From a virus, in IMG/VR virus record IMGVR_UViG_3300013004_000058, positions 1 to 52,716 of that record: a stretch of 52,716 bases of DNA, one strand, 5' to 3'. Made by a program: the position numbers and the translations under genes. The notes below the pieces were generated by a model, which was given only the letters and a program-made list of their open reading frames with translations, had not been told where the DNA came from and made no database searches. Shown here piece after piece: positions 16,892 through 28,600 of the stretch (position 1 is the first letter of the stretch; each line of letters opens with the position of its first letter).

Positions 16892-19750
16892 ATGAAAGAC
16901 CAAATATTAAAGATTGCTAAAGTAAAGTCTGAGAAGGAATTCTACAAGAAGTATCCTACAGAAGAAGCATTTATGAAAGCTCATGGTAAAGAGTTAAAGA
17001 AAGCTGCTATGGGTAAGTCTATGGTAAACAAACAGTTACACCAACTTACAGACTTTGGCAATCCTCCTATTGCTCAATATGGGGGTGCAGTTAATCCTAA
17101 TACAGGAATGTTTAACATGCCTATGAGTGGACAGTCTGTAAGTCGAGTTGATACAATGGCTGCAGGTTATGGATCAGCTGCTCCTCCTGAAGGGTTTGGT
17201 AATGTAGAAGGTGGTGAAGGAGCTGGTGCAGCAGGAGTAGTAGGGGCAGCTATTGGTGCATTGCCAGGAATCATAGGTGGTATCCAAGCAATGGAAGCAC
17301 AGACAAAATCAATAAATAAAGCATATCAAGCTAGAGAGTTATCAGAACTAGCTTTACAAGCTAGCTCTACAAGAGAGAAAGTTAAACGTAAGTATGTAAG
17401 ACCAGAAGATAATATTGCACAGCCTGGACAGTTAGGTAATCCTTATGGATCAGGTACAAACTTTTTATCTAAGAATGGTAGAACGATTGGTGGCAATCCT
17501 ACAGAGATTCAGAACATGTACAATCCTGGTGACATCTATACAGATGCTGGATATGAACCATTAGAGTCTCAGAAGTTAAAACAATATAGACAAGGAGGTG
17601 ATCTTCCTGAAGCAGCATTTGGAGATTACTTTCAAAGTTCTGGTCAAGCACAGATTGGTAGTGCTGTAGGTACAGCAGCAGGTAGTCTTATAGGTGGACC
17701 ATTAGGTGGTGCAATTGGTGGACTTATTGGTACAGCAGCTGGTAACTTATTAGGTGGTGCTAAACAAGCAAGAGAACTAGAGGCAGAGAAAAAGAAAGCT
17801 GAGATGAACACTCAACAAGCTGCGTTCCAACAAGCTCAACAAAATCAGTTTGGTGCATATATGGAGCAAGGTGGTAAAGTGGATGTAGGTAATGAATATA
17901 AGTGGGTTAGTCATACATGGCAACCACAAACAATTGCTAAGTTTGGTGAGTATAATGTTAAAGACTTGTTAAAGCCACCTACAGATGCAGATATGCTAAG
18001 AAGTGGTGGTCATTTAAAAGATGAGTATTATACACCTCCTAGTGCAGAAGCATTGTTTACTGGCAGACCTGAGCGAAAGCCTTTAACTATGGAACAGGGT
18101 GGACAGATGGCTATGGGTGGTGACTTAGAAGTAATTGAAGGTGGTAAGGCAGAAACTATCTCTTACAATCCTTTCCTACCAGATGGTGGTGAGACTATAA
18201 TGTTTAAAGGAAGATCTCATGACAATGGTGGTATTCCTATTAACTTTGGTGAGAATGGTGTAGAGGTTGAAGGTGGTGAGCCAGCAGTTAAATTAAGAGA
18301 TGGTGGAAATGAAAGTAATATGGTTGTCTTTGGTAACATGAAGTTATCAAAGATGGCTGCTGATGAGTTTGGTATCCCAGATGCAAAAGGCAAGAAGTTC
18401 AAACATGTTGCTAATGAAATAAGCAAGGTGGAGAAAAAACAAAATAAACTAATAGATCAAGCTACAGAAAGAGCAGACATGACTACAGGAAGTAGTGGTT
18501 TTGATCAATTAAAAATGAATACAAGTCAAGCTCAACTTATGGGTGCTAATATGAAATTAAGAAGTGCAGCTATTTTAAAACAAAACCTAGGAGCTGTTCA
18601 AAATGCTATTCTTGATACAGCTAGTGAACTAGGTGTAAAAAGTGATGAGTTGGCTCAAGGAAAATTAGTAAAAGAAAAAGATCCTCGTATGATGGCTAAA
18701 TATGGTAAGAAATTAAAGAAGGCTCAAAGTGGTGACTATGAATATCTTGGTCCTAAAGAAGAAGAGTTTAACTTTTCTGATATAGGTACTGGTGGTGTAA
18801 TGTCTGGATATGATCAAAATATGAATTACTTTGATCAATCAGGAAATCTAGTAGATCAATCTGGAGATCTTCCTGGAGTAGTTGAAATAGCTGGAGTAGG
18901 TGGAGGTGGAGGTGAAGGTGGAGGATTTGGACAAACATTAAAGTCATTAGGAAGTACTTTAGGTAAAGGACTTGAGAAGTATGGTCCTACTCTTCTATCT
19001 AATCTAGCACCATTGCTAAGACCTAGAACTAAATTAGGTCTTGATCCTGAAGAACTATATCCTGAATACTTTGCTATAGCTACCAATCAGTTAGAACCTG
19101 TACAGGCTCAGACGTTCCAGCCAATGCTAGACACTCCTATGGATATTTCTTTTAATGATCAGCTTAGTGCTATTGATTCTCAATCTAGAGCAGCCATCAG
19201 AGCAGCAGGTTCAAATCCAGCTGCCCAAGCAATGATTATGTCTCAAAGCTTAGAAGCTAAGAACAAAGTTTTGGGAGAGCAAACAAGAATCAATGCTGCA
19301 AACAAGATGCAGACCTATGATAAGAACAGAGCAATATTGAATGATGCTCAGCTTAAAAACTTACAAATTCTTGATAATCAATATGTTAGACAAGCTCAAG
19401 CTAAATCTAACACTAAGGCTCAGACACTTGAAGCCCTTAAATCTATTGCTGCTAAAACTGCTCAGAATAAACTTGAGAATAGAACACTTAATACCTATGA
19501 GAACATGTACAACTACAGATTCTCTCCAAGTGGTGTAGCCTATAATACAAATGCTCCTGCTCAGTTTAACATCCCTGGAGCAGGTGGTATAGAAGGTTTA
19601 ACAGACTTAGATAAAGATAAGATAAAAGAGCTATATGAAAAAATTGTTAGTAGAGATAGGACTGGCAACATTACAGGAAGTAGAGAGAGAAGTCGTACTA
19701 CAAGACAGAGAAGAAATGGTGCAATTGTTCAAGCTCTAAAAAATCTATAA
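16892..19750 (+). CDS. Virion cargo protein with glycine-zipper membrane segment
   Basis: 952 residues. Two glycine-rich hydrophobic stretches (about 108-134 and 251-290; IGSAVGTAAGSLIGG then GGAIGGLIGTAAGNLLGG) form classic glycine zippers suited to oligomeric membrane insertion. Residues 437-463 (FKGRSHDNGG, VEVEGGE) are a signature I recall from crAss-like cargo proteins. Short Q-G-G motifs after an aromatic or Met residue recur (YRQGG, YMEQGG, TMEQGG). The C-terminal ~200 residues are helical and Gln/Asn-rich. The nearest functional comparison is to podophage internal proteins that form a pore or trans-envelope channel at ejection. It ends its operon: a hairpin follows within 20 bases. 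Confidence 0.6.
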   Translation: MKDQILKIAKVKSEKEFYKKYPTEEAFMKAHGKELKKAAMGKSMVNKQLHQLTDFGNPPIAQYGGAVNPNTGMFNMPMSGQSVSRVDTMAAGYGSAAPPEGFGNVEGGEGAGAAGVVGAAIGALPGIIGGIQAMEAQTKSINKAYQARELSELALQASSTREKVKRKYVRPEDNIAQPGQLGNPYGSGTNFLSKNGRTIGGNPTEIQNMYNPGDIYTDAGYEPLESQKLKQYRQGGDLPEAAFGDYFQSSGQAQIGSAVGTAAGSLIGGPLGGAIGGLIGTAAGNLLGGAKQARELEAEKKKAEMNTQQAAFQQAQQNQFGAYMEQGGKVDVGNEYKWVSHTWQPQTIAKFGEYNVKDLLKPPTDADMLRSGGHLKDEYYTPPSAEALFTGRPERKPLTMEQGGQMAMGGDLEVIEGGKAETISYNPFLPDGGETIMFKGRSHDNGGIPINFGENGVEVEGGEPAVKLRDGGNESNMVVFGNMKLSKMAADEFGIPDAKGKKFKHVANEISKVEKKQNKLIDQATERADMTTGSSGFDQLKMNTSQAQLMGANMKLRSAAILKQNLGAVQNAILDTASELGVKSDELAQGKLVKEKDPRMMAKYGKKLKKAQSGDYEYLGPKEEEFNFSDIGTGGVMSGYDQNMNYFDQSGNLVDQSGDLPGVVEIAGVGGGGGEGGGFGQTLKSLGSTLGKGLEKYGPTLLSNLAPLLRPRTKLGLDPEELYPEYFAIATNQLEPVQAQTFQPMLDTPMDISFNDQLSAIDSQSRAAIRAAGSNPAAQAMIMSQSLEAKNKVLGEQTRINAANKMQTYDKNRAILNDAQLKNLQILDNQYVRQAQAKSNTKAQTLEALKSIAAKTAQNKLENRTLNTYENMYNYRFSPSGVAYNTNAPAQFNIPGAGGIEGLTDLDKDKIKELYEKIVSRDRTGNITGSRERSRTTRQRRNGAIVQALKNL

Positions 19751-19766
19751 CTAATTAAGTTATAGT

Positions 19767-19801
19767 GAATTACCAAAAAATGTTATACCTCTTGGTAATT
19801 C
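19767..19801 (+). terminator. Perfect 10-bp hairpin after the cargo operon (terminator or operator)
   Basis: GAATTACCAA (19767-19776) and TTGGTAATTC (19792-19801) are exact inverted repeats around a 15-base loop. The following tract (TAATATTTTAAATT) is A/T-rich but not a clean T run, so termination is plausible but weaker than at 4713. The 3' arm contains the TTG proposed as the -33 element of the next promoter. Confidence 0.55.
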
Positions 19802-19822
19802 TAATATTTTAAATTAAATTTG
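19792..19822 (+). promoter_or_regulatory. Candidate promoter for the giant-protein operon
   Basis: TTG (19792-19794), a 20-base spacer, then TAAATTTG (19815-19822), an exact TAnnTTTG. It continues as CTAAT, so the nine bases TTTGCTAAT are identical to those at the promoter at 38686. The expected start of transcription is only about ten bases before the ATG at 19837, giving an almost leaderless message. Confidence 0.62.
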
Positions 19823-19836
19823 CTAATTATAATACC

Positions 19837-22614
19837 ATGGCATCGTTTACAGATCAAATACAAACATTTAACCCTTACGTCTCCCAGGCTCCTTTGATAG
19901 AAGCTATGGTCGCTGTTGGCACTCAAAAGCAACAACAGTATGACCAAGGTGTGCAAAAGATTCAAGGGTATATAGATAACATTGCTGGTATGGATGTTGT
20001 CAATGACGCTGACAAAAAGTATTTACAGTCTAAGTTAAATGACTTAGGTAGTCGTTTAAAGACTGTTGCAGCTGGTGATTTCTCTAATCAACAACTAGTT
20101 AACTCTGTAGGTGGTATGGCTACTCAAATTGTTAAAGATCCTACAGTTCAGAATGCTGTATACTCTACAGCTAATTATAGAAAAGAATTAGCTAGATTAC
20201 AGAAAGATATAGAAGAAGGAAAGTCTAGTCCAGCTAATGTTGAGTTTTTTAACAAAAGAGCTGACAGTTGGTTGTCTTCTGACAAAGCTGGTCAAAAGTT
20301 TTCATCAAGTTATATTCCTTACTTTGATGTACAAAAGTTTGCTAAAGAAACATTCGATGCTATAAAGCCTGATGGTTTTACAATTGATCAAGTGTATGAA
20401 ACAGATACTCAGGGTAATATCAAACTTGATAAAGCAGGTAGACCTATTTATTCTCCAGTAATGAAAAGAATGGAGCAAGAAGGTAGAACTCCACAAAAAG
20501 TAAAAGAAACATTAGAACAAATCTTTTCTGATGCTAGAGTGAGTCAGCAATTAGATATCTCAGGTCAATATGAATATAGAGGTTACTCTCCAGAGATGTT
20601 GACTCAAAAAATCAACTTACAGAAAGAAAGTCTTATCTCTAAATATGATGAGCAGATAAATGAACTTGCTTTACAAAAAGGCACAGGTAAAGATGTCCAA
20701 GCTCAGATAGATCAACTTGAGTTAAGAAAGAACAATATTAAAAGTCAGTATGATGATATAATGACTGTAGCTCAAGATAATCCAGATTCTATCAGATCTC
20801 TTTTATATAAGGATGATGTTAAAAGTAGATTCACCACAATGTTTGGTGAGATGAAAACTAAAGAAGCATTAATGGATAACCCAGGTTGGAATGCTAACTT
20901 CAAGTTACAACAAGAAGCTAATGAACAATCTAGATGGGCTCAAGGAATGGCATGGGATGTTAAGAAGTTTAATATAGGATTATCAGAGGCAGAGAAAAAT
21001 CGTAACTTACGAATCCTTCTTGCTCAAATGAAAGGAACCAAAGGCAAAGGTATTGATACTAATGGTGATGGTATTCCTGATGATTTTGGAGCAGGTGCAG
21101 GTTTTGAACAAGGAGATATGCCAGGTAGTGTTGATCTTATTGCTAGGTTTGAATCAGAGTTAACTAATGCTGCAGATGACTTTATTAATGCTTCTGATAA
21201 CTTTATTTGGAATGCAGGTTTTTCTAAAGTGCCTGGAAACCAAGCTAAGCTTGATTCTATGATGAAGCAAGGAATTGGTAAAGACCAAGCTATTAAAAAC
21301 TTACTTGATAATACAGCATTTTTAAATAAAGAAACTCCAGAAAACTTTAGAGCTAGATGGGGAGATAAATCTACAGTGGCTTATAACAAAATGACTGCTG
21401 AACAGAGGAAAAAAAATCCTGATCTTCAAGATGCTTACTATTTATATGGTGAATCAAAAAGAAACTATGATGTATTAAATACTGTTAAAACTAAAGTTAA
21501 CGAGGTTACAGGAAATATACTAGGAAAGGATGTTGATAAGACAAAAGTAATTGAAGGAATTAAACCTGTTACAGGTTTCATTAAAGGTAAACCTGTTCAA
21601 CTTACTCCAGAAGACTTTTATGATATGGCAATTTATCTAAAAGGTAATGCGTCTTCTGTTGGATTTTTGAATGATAAAACTGCAAGAGAACAAGCTAAGA
21701 AAGCTGAAGCTAGATTAGACTTAAGAGGTAAATCAGAATTATTACCTATATTATTAGAACAACAAGGTAAAGGTAAAGGAGGACTTATAACAGGTGCTAT
21801 AAGAGGAGTTAAAGCATTGGTAGGTTTAGCAAAAGCAGGAGGACCTGTTCCAAACATGGGTGCAATGGATCTTGTTGATTTATCTCAAGTTAATAAGATA
21901 TATGATAAGTTGGGAGATGATTATGCAGGAGCTTTAAAAACAAAAGCAGATGTTGTAAAACAATACTATAACATTCAGCCAAACTTAAAAGCTGGTTTAT
22001 TAACTGGAGATGCTGGTGATGATAAAGTTATGGTAGATAAGATAACAAGATATGCTGCTAATTACAATACAGCAGGAAAGAATCTTTCTCCTGACTTCAA
22101 AGCATTTGCTTCTAATGTTGGTGGTAAAGATGTTACTTATGAAGCACAAGTTATTACAGGTCCTGGAAGCAAACCAGTAGTAGAGATTGTAGCATATGGT
22201 GGAGAAGATAATAAGAGATTAGGTGGTATGATTGTAGCTGATGATGAATCTACTAGACTTGGTATTAATCCTGCAACATTATATGAACCAAAGCAAGTAA
22301 CTAATCTTAGAACTTATATCCAAGCAAATGGTGACCAAACTTCTAAGGGAGACCCTAAAGAAAAACAAACTTACATACAAGGAGATAGTTATCTTAAGAC
22401 TCCTAATTTTATAAACTTAAAAGGAAGTGGCTACGATGCAGCTGCTAACATTACATATAAAAATGGTTTATATTATGCAAACATATTTGGAAGCGATGGC
22501 AGAAGGTCAAACATAATGACCATGCCTGGTAGTCCAAACTTGCAAGCTGTTCTTCAGAACTTAACAAATAACGTAAACGCACAGTGGATTGAAGCACTTT
22601 TAACTGAAAGATAA
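19837..22614 (+). CDS. Large crAss-like virion protein preceding the virion RNA polymerase
   Basis: 925 residues. The N-terminus (QTFNPYVSQAPLIEAMVAVG, KQQQYDQGVQKIQGYID, FSNQQLVNSVGG) is a conserved start I recall from proteins next to the RNA polymerase in crAss-like genomes. The first third is helical and Gln-rich. Residues 407-416 read DTNGDGIPDD, a calcium-loop pattern like that of dockerin and thrombospondin type 3 repeats, followed by a Gly-rich stretch. No catalytic motif or signal peptide is visible. First gene of its operon, with a one-base TAATG overlap to the polymerase gene. Likely packaged and ejected together with it; function unknown. Confidence 0.6.
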   Translation: MASFTDQIQTFNPYVSQAPLIEAMVAVGTQKQQQYDQGVQKIQGYIDNIAGMDVVNDADKKYLQSKLNDLGSRLKTVAAGDFSNQQLVNSVGGMATQIVKDPTVQNAVYSTANYRKELARLQKDIEEGKSSPANVEFFNKRADSWLSSDKAGQKFSSSYIPYFDVQKFAKETFDAIKPDGFTIDQVYETDTQGNIKLDKAGRPIYSPVMKRMEQEGRTPQKVKETLEQIFSDARVSQQLDISGQYEYRGYSPEMLTQKINLQKESLISKYDEQINELALQKGTGKDVQAQIDQLELRKNNIKSQYDDIMTVAQDNPDSIRSLLYKDDVKSRFTTMFGEMKTKEALMDNPGWNANFKLQQEANEQSRWAQGMAWDVKKFNIGLSEAEKNRNLRILLAQMKGTKGKGIDTNGDGIPDDFGAGAGFEQGDMPGSVDLIARFESELTNAADDFINASDNFIWNAGFSKVPGNQAKLDSMMKQGIGKDQAIKNLLDNTAFLNKETPENFRARWGDKSTVAYNKMTAEQRKKNPDLQDAYYLYGESKRNYDVLNTVKTKVNEVTGNILGKDVDKTKVIEGIKPVTGFIKGKPVQLTPEDFYDMAIYLKGNASSVGFLNDKTAREQAKKAEARLDLRGKSELLPILLEQQGKGKGGLITGAIRGVKALVGLAKAGGPVPNMGAMDLVDLSQVNKIYDKLGDDYAGALKTKADVVKQYYNIQPNLKAGLLTGDAGDDKVMVDKITRYAANYNTAGKNLSPDFKAFASNVGGKDVTYEAQVITGPGSKPVVEIVAYGGEDNKRLGGMIVADDESTRLGINPATLYEPKQVTNLRTYIQANGDQTSKGDPKEKQTYIQGDSYLKTPNFINLKGSGYDAAANITYKNGLYYANIFGSDGRRSNIMTMPGSPNLQAVLQNLTNNVNAQWIEALLTER

Positions 22615-25600
22615 TGCCAGATAAAATAGTAAACTTAGGAGGTACAATTGAAGGTTTTCCAAATACACCTGTAGTAAATACAGATATTAGACAATCTAAA
22701 GGACCTACTCCTTCTATAACTGATTTGTATACACAAGGACTAAGCACTGTTAAACCAGCAGGTGTAAAGGCTGTTCCTACGTCCAATATATATATTGGAG
22801 AAAGATATGCTGCTGTTAGACCTGGTGAAGACCTAGAAGAGATGTATGGTCAGCAACAATCTAGTGCAGATAAATGGAAGAATGGTGCTATTAAGTTTTT
22901 TGGTACTGCAACTGCTTCTCTTGTTTCTGGTACAGCTGGTCTTGTTTATGGTGTGGGTTCTGCTATAAAAGATGGAAAGTTTTCTAGTCTTTATAATAAT
23001 GATTTGACTAGAAAGATGGATGAAACATTTATCCAAGGTTTAGACAATACTGCTCCTAACTATTACACTACAAAAGAAAGAGACTCTGACTGGTGGTCTC
23101 CTGATAATATCTGGACTGCTAACTTCTTCTCAGATAAGCTGATGAAGAACTTAGGTTACACAGTGGGTGCTTTAGCAGGTGGTGTGGGTTGGGCTAAATT
23201 ATTAAAAACATTAGGTACAACAAATGCGTTGGTTAGAGGTGGTTATGGTTTAGAAGCTGTAACTGCTGCAGAAAATGCAATGCAAGCTGTTCCTAAAGTA
23301 AATCAATTTGCTGCATTTGATGGTGCTGTTAATTCTGTAGCACAGAAGTATTTAAAAACACCTTTAGCTAAGATACTAAGTGATCCTGAAAGAATTGTTG
23401 CTTCTACAATGGGTACATTTGGTGAAGCTTCATTAGAGGCTTTACAGAATGCAAATGAGTTTAGAAAAGGAGCAATAGAACAATATGTAAGAAAGTATGG
23501 TAAAAATCCTACAGGTGCTGACTTAGAAGAGATTGATGACTATGTAAGTAGTGTTGGTAACTTCACTTGGGGAATGAATACTTTATTATTAACTGGCACA
23601 AACTATATTCAACTTCCAAAGATATTAGGTTCTTCTAATAGAGCTGATAAGATGTTACTTAATCAGATTGAAAAGAAAGGACAAGGTGCTGCATTCACAG
23701 AAGTGATGCCAGCTACTAAGTTTGGAAAGGTGTTACAAAGATCAAAGGATGTTTCAAAACTATTCTTTGCTCCATCAGAAGCATTTGAAGAAGGTGCACA
23801 GTTTGCAATCCAAGTAGGTACAAATGATTATTTTAACAGAGCCTTTAGAAATAGACAAGGAACTCAAGACTTCTTGACTGCTCTAAATGGTACTATGGGT
23901 AATGTACTTGGTAAAGGGGTAGAAGAAACTATATCTACTAAAGAAGGTTTAGAGAGTATATTGATTGGTGGTCTTTCTGGTGGTATTCAAAGAGCTAGAA
24001 ATACAATTCAACAACAAGGTATATTAGGTACAGGAGGATTACGAAGAGCTAATACAGATATTGCTCTAGGTGCTTTGAATCAAAGTAATATTGAAACTGT
24101 ACTTGGAGACTATGCTAGATACATAGGTATTGGTATTGGTTCTCAAAAGGCTAGACAACAAGCTATTGTAAATAATGATAAGGTTTCTGAGAAAGACTTT
24201 GAAAATGATTTCACTCTATCTTACATTATGCCAAGAGTTAAGTATGGTAAGGTGGATTCTATTGGAGAAGAACTTTCATACTACTCTCAACAATCATCTA
24301 CAGAAGAAGGCTTCCAACAATTGGTTGCAAATGGCATTGTAAATGCTGGTGAAAGTAGAGAAGATTTCTTAGCTAGAATTACAAACGTTGCAAGAATTAC
24401 TAAGAACATTAATGATCTTTATGATTCATTAGGTAGAAAATATAGTAATCAACCTGGCTATACATCAGAGATCTTAGATAAGATGGTGTACTCTTTAGCT
24501 AAGGTGGGTAGTTATGATGTACGTATCCCTGAAGTAAACAATCTATTGTTCATAGCAGGTGTAAATACACAAGACATATTACAAAGTGTTATCAAGGAAA
24601 ACAAACCTAACAAAGAAGCTGTAGAAGAATCATTGAAACAAATCAATGAGATGGATGTAACTTCTGAGACTAAGGATGATCTTAAGACAGCATTGTCTGA
24701 TATCATTGAGTTAGGCTTACGTAGGAAAATGTTTATTGATGAGTATGATGCTATCAAGGCTAATCCTACAGAATTCCAATTCAAGCCTGACGTAGAGTTT
24801 GGTGCCACAGAAGAAGTGCCTGTAACAGTTACAGAAGAGGAAGAACAAAAAGTTACTCCAGAAGGACAGATTGAATTGTTTCCTACAAAGAAAGAAAGAA
24901 AACTAGAGGTTGGTAGAGAATACTTCTTGAAACAACCTGTTAGAAAAGAAGACAATACACTTACCCTAGCACCTAAGATTAAGGTGTTATCTCAAACATT
25001 AGGTGGTGAGTTTGAAGTGCAGTTGCCTAGAGGTAATGTGAGCTTCTTAACTCCTGAAGATTTTGCAAAATTAGACTTAGCAGATGAAGGTGCAGCGTCA
25101 CCAGAGCTTAGAGATATAATGGAAGCTGCTATTGATAATGTATTATCTACTTCTGAGTTTGCAGGTGTAACACTTCCTGAGGGAGAAGATAAGTTAGCAT
25201 CTCTTAACTCTTTAAACAACGCACAATTAGTTGATGCTGTTGAGACTGAGTTCAATGCACTTTCAGAAACATATCTGAAAGAACAAGCTGATCTTCAAGC
25301 TAATAGAGAGAAGATGAACGCTGTAGCAGATAAGATTAAATCTGCACAAACTGATATTGCTGCTACATCTGGAGTTGTCCCAACAGGCAACAATGATGAA
25401 GACTTAATGAACACTCCTAGTTCTAAGGAGACTCCTAAGAAAGATGCAGGTATATTGTTTACCTCTTCTACGTCTGCCTCTGTTGACTGGGAGAAAGTAT
25501 TAGCTCCTAATGTTACACGTTATAATGAGTTTATAAACAAGGTAAAGACCTTTAAGAATAATAAGAACATCAAAGCTATTGTTGTCACTCAGAAGCAAGA

Positions 25601-28600
25601 AGCTGCATTAGGACTAGCTGGTCTTGGTGAACTATCTTTTAGAGAAGGTAACTTTGATACAGATTTGTTAAATGATCCTATTGAAGGATTTATTGGTCTT
25701 GTGTTTGTAGAAGATAAGAAAGGAGAAAGACAATTTATAGATAAGAATGGTAATCCTATTGGTAAGGTGGGGGAGCAAGTAGAATTAAACAAGGTGGTAT
25801 TTACAAGCATGCCTGCTGCTAAACTAACTAATAGTAAAGGTGAACCTAGAAATAGAGCTGGTCAAGAAGAACAAGCTGCATTAGAGTTAGCAGCATATGA
25901 AGTATATCGTAAAGACTTAAGAGAGGCTGCTGAAGAAGAGTATCCAATATTTAACTTTACTCCATCTAAAGGTATTGCTATTACAGATGATGTTAAGAAA
26001 TCTGTAGGTGGTGTTCTTGTTCCTGAGAATCAGATTGCTACACAACAAGTATTGACTGTTGTGACTAAAGGAGGTGTTGACCATGTAGATGGTATAACTT
26101 ATAACTTTCCTAATGGCAGACCTGTATTCCAAAGCCAAGATACATTAGAATATCTAAACAATTCTAACTTAACTAAAGACCAAGCAAGTGCAGTTTATAA
26201 TGTACTCAAAGCTATGTCTAATGAAGCTAAGCAACAAATTGTTGCTAAGAAGCCAGTTAAGTTTAATGAGATATATAAGAGATTTTTACAAGGTGTTACA
26301 TTCTATACCAACGCAGATGCTGTAGCAAAAGGTGTGGGTGAAGGAAGTAGCAATCGTATTTATATAGAAGGATCTGTATTGCATATTGGAAGCAACACAT
26401 ATGACTTTGCTAATATAGAAAAGCAAGAGATCCCTATTGTAAGTGATTTACAAGGAGTGTTTCATAATGTAAATAGCTTCACAGTTAACTTAGGACTAGG
26501 TGAACCATTTGTAGAATTCTATGTAGACGCTGCTGGTAAGTTAGCACAAAGAAGCTGGAAGAACTATCAGTCTTATTTGTTAGCAAGTAAGAACCCTGAT
26601 GGATCTGGACGTATAGCTCCTTTGACAACCACTGTGGCTAAACCTACAGAGGCTGTTCCTTATACACACAAACAAAAGTATATCATTCTAAATGGCTTAG
26701 AACTTCCAAAACAATCTGTAGCTAAACCTGCAGAACCTGGAGTGGAGACATATAAGTCTAATGTAGGTGATGTTACATATACAGTTACTACAGACAGTAA
26801 AGGTGACTTCACTGTAGATTTAGTTGGTGAGAATCCAAACATCCAAAAGATTGTAGACAACCCACAATTAATGGCTGTTGCTACACAACAGTTGAAAGAC
26901 TTAGGTAAGTTTGATGAGTTAGATCAACCTATTCAAACTGCTGCTAAGTTTGCTGCTGAGGTTATTACAGCTAAGTTATTAAGTGAAAGAAAAGCTGCAG
27001 CTCCTGTTGTTGAAGAAGAAGTCATTACTCCTGACCAACCTAAGAACATCAACATTGGTGATGCTGAATATAGAAGAATTGGTAGAACAGATGTAGATAG
27101 AATAAGTGATGCTGAGCTTGCATTGTTTAAAGAATGGCACGCTAAGAATGCTAAAACTATTCCTTACGAAGTGTTAGAGAATGTTATTAAGATTAATAAC
27201 ACAGAGAAAGCATGGGGAGCATTTGAGAATGGTGTAGCTAAGTTCTTTAAGGGAGCTCAGAGAGGTACAGAATATCATGAGATATTTGAAGGTATCTGGA
27301 AAGGATTCTTATCTCAAGGAGAACAACAATCTATCCTTGATGAGTTCAAAGCTCAAACAGGTTCTTTCTTAGATAGAGAGTCTGGTAGAAGAATAGATTA
27401 TGCAAACGCTACAGATCAACAAGCTAAGGAAAGAATAGCTGATGACTTTGCTGAGTTCAGACTTGGTAAGTTACCTGCTAGAAACCTTACAGAAAAGATC
27501 AAGAACTTCTTCAAAGCTATTGTGGATTTCTTCAAATCATTTGTAAATAAACCTACATTGAAAGAAGACTTATTCAAAGCTATAGATACAGGTGAGTTTG
27601 CAGATAGAACACTTCCTGAAACTGTTAAGAATCAAGCTGCTGAGTATAGAAAGATTGAAGGTATAAATGCTAAACAAACTAATGAGTTTGTACAAGACAT
27701 TACAGCTAGAGTGTTTGGTGAGATATTTGCTAACAACAGCTCTTTGTTTAATATAGAAGATATTACAGCTTTTGATTTATTTAATAGAATCAAGGAGAAA
27801 TACATACAGAACAATGTTATAGGTGACAATCCTGTAACACAAATCACTGAGAATCAATACGCTAAGTTAGTTGAAAGAACTAAAGAGTTCTTAAAGACAT
27901 ACAGAATTGAGTTTGATGAAGATAGTAGAGTTACAGTTAATGATGATGGAGCTAATAGAAAAGACTATGCAGCTGAAGCGTTCACTGTTAATTTCAAGAA
28001 GTCTTCTCCATATGCTGTTAAGTTATTGATTGGTACTTTGATTAAGACAAAAGGTTTGAATCAAGAAGCAAGTGCAGTACTTAAACGTCCTGAAGCTGAT
28101 ACATCTAGTATTGGTGGACTTAAGCTATTGCCTTTCAATCAAGCGTTCACAACTTTGATGAATAGACTTTCTAACACAAGAAGTATCCCTGAGTTTGTAT
28201 CTAAGCTACATGAATTAGCTAAACAAAACAGTGACTACGTTAGATTGTTTGAGCGTTTAGGTGGTAACCTAACCACTGGTCAGATTGACTTTGCTAGCTA
28301 CCAACCACATGACATTAGATTGTTTACTAACTTCTATCAGGTGTTTACAAAACAAAGACCTGATGCGTTGGCTATGTTCATGGATGGTAATAACGTATAC
28401 ACTGCTCCTGCTAACCAAGCTTCTGCTATTGCTGGGATAAGATCTGAGTGGATAGAGAACATGAAGACTAAGGCTGAACAGCCTGGTTCTATCATTAGCT
28501 ATAATGGAAGAGTATACAAAGTTAAGAAAGAAGATTATAACATTAAATTTCCTGAAGACAAGGTAGCGTTCTTAGGAGAGTTGGGTATAGAATTCCCAAT

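Noticed and set aside
21055-21084. Dockerin domain in the 925-residue protein
   Set aside because: Only one DTNGDGIPDD loop is present, and a dockerin needs two; at most a single calcium-binding loop.
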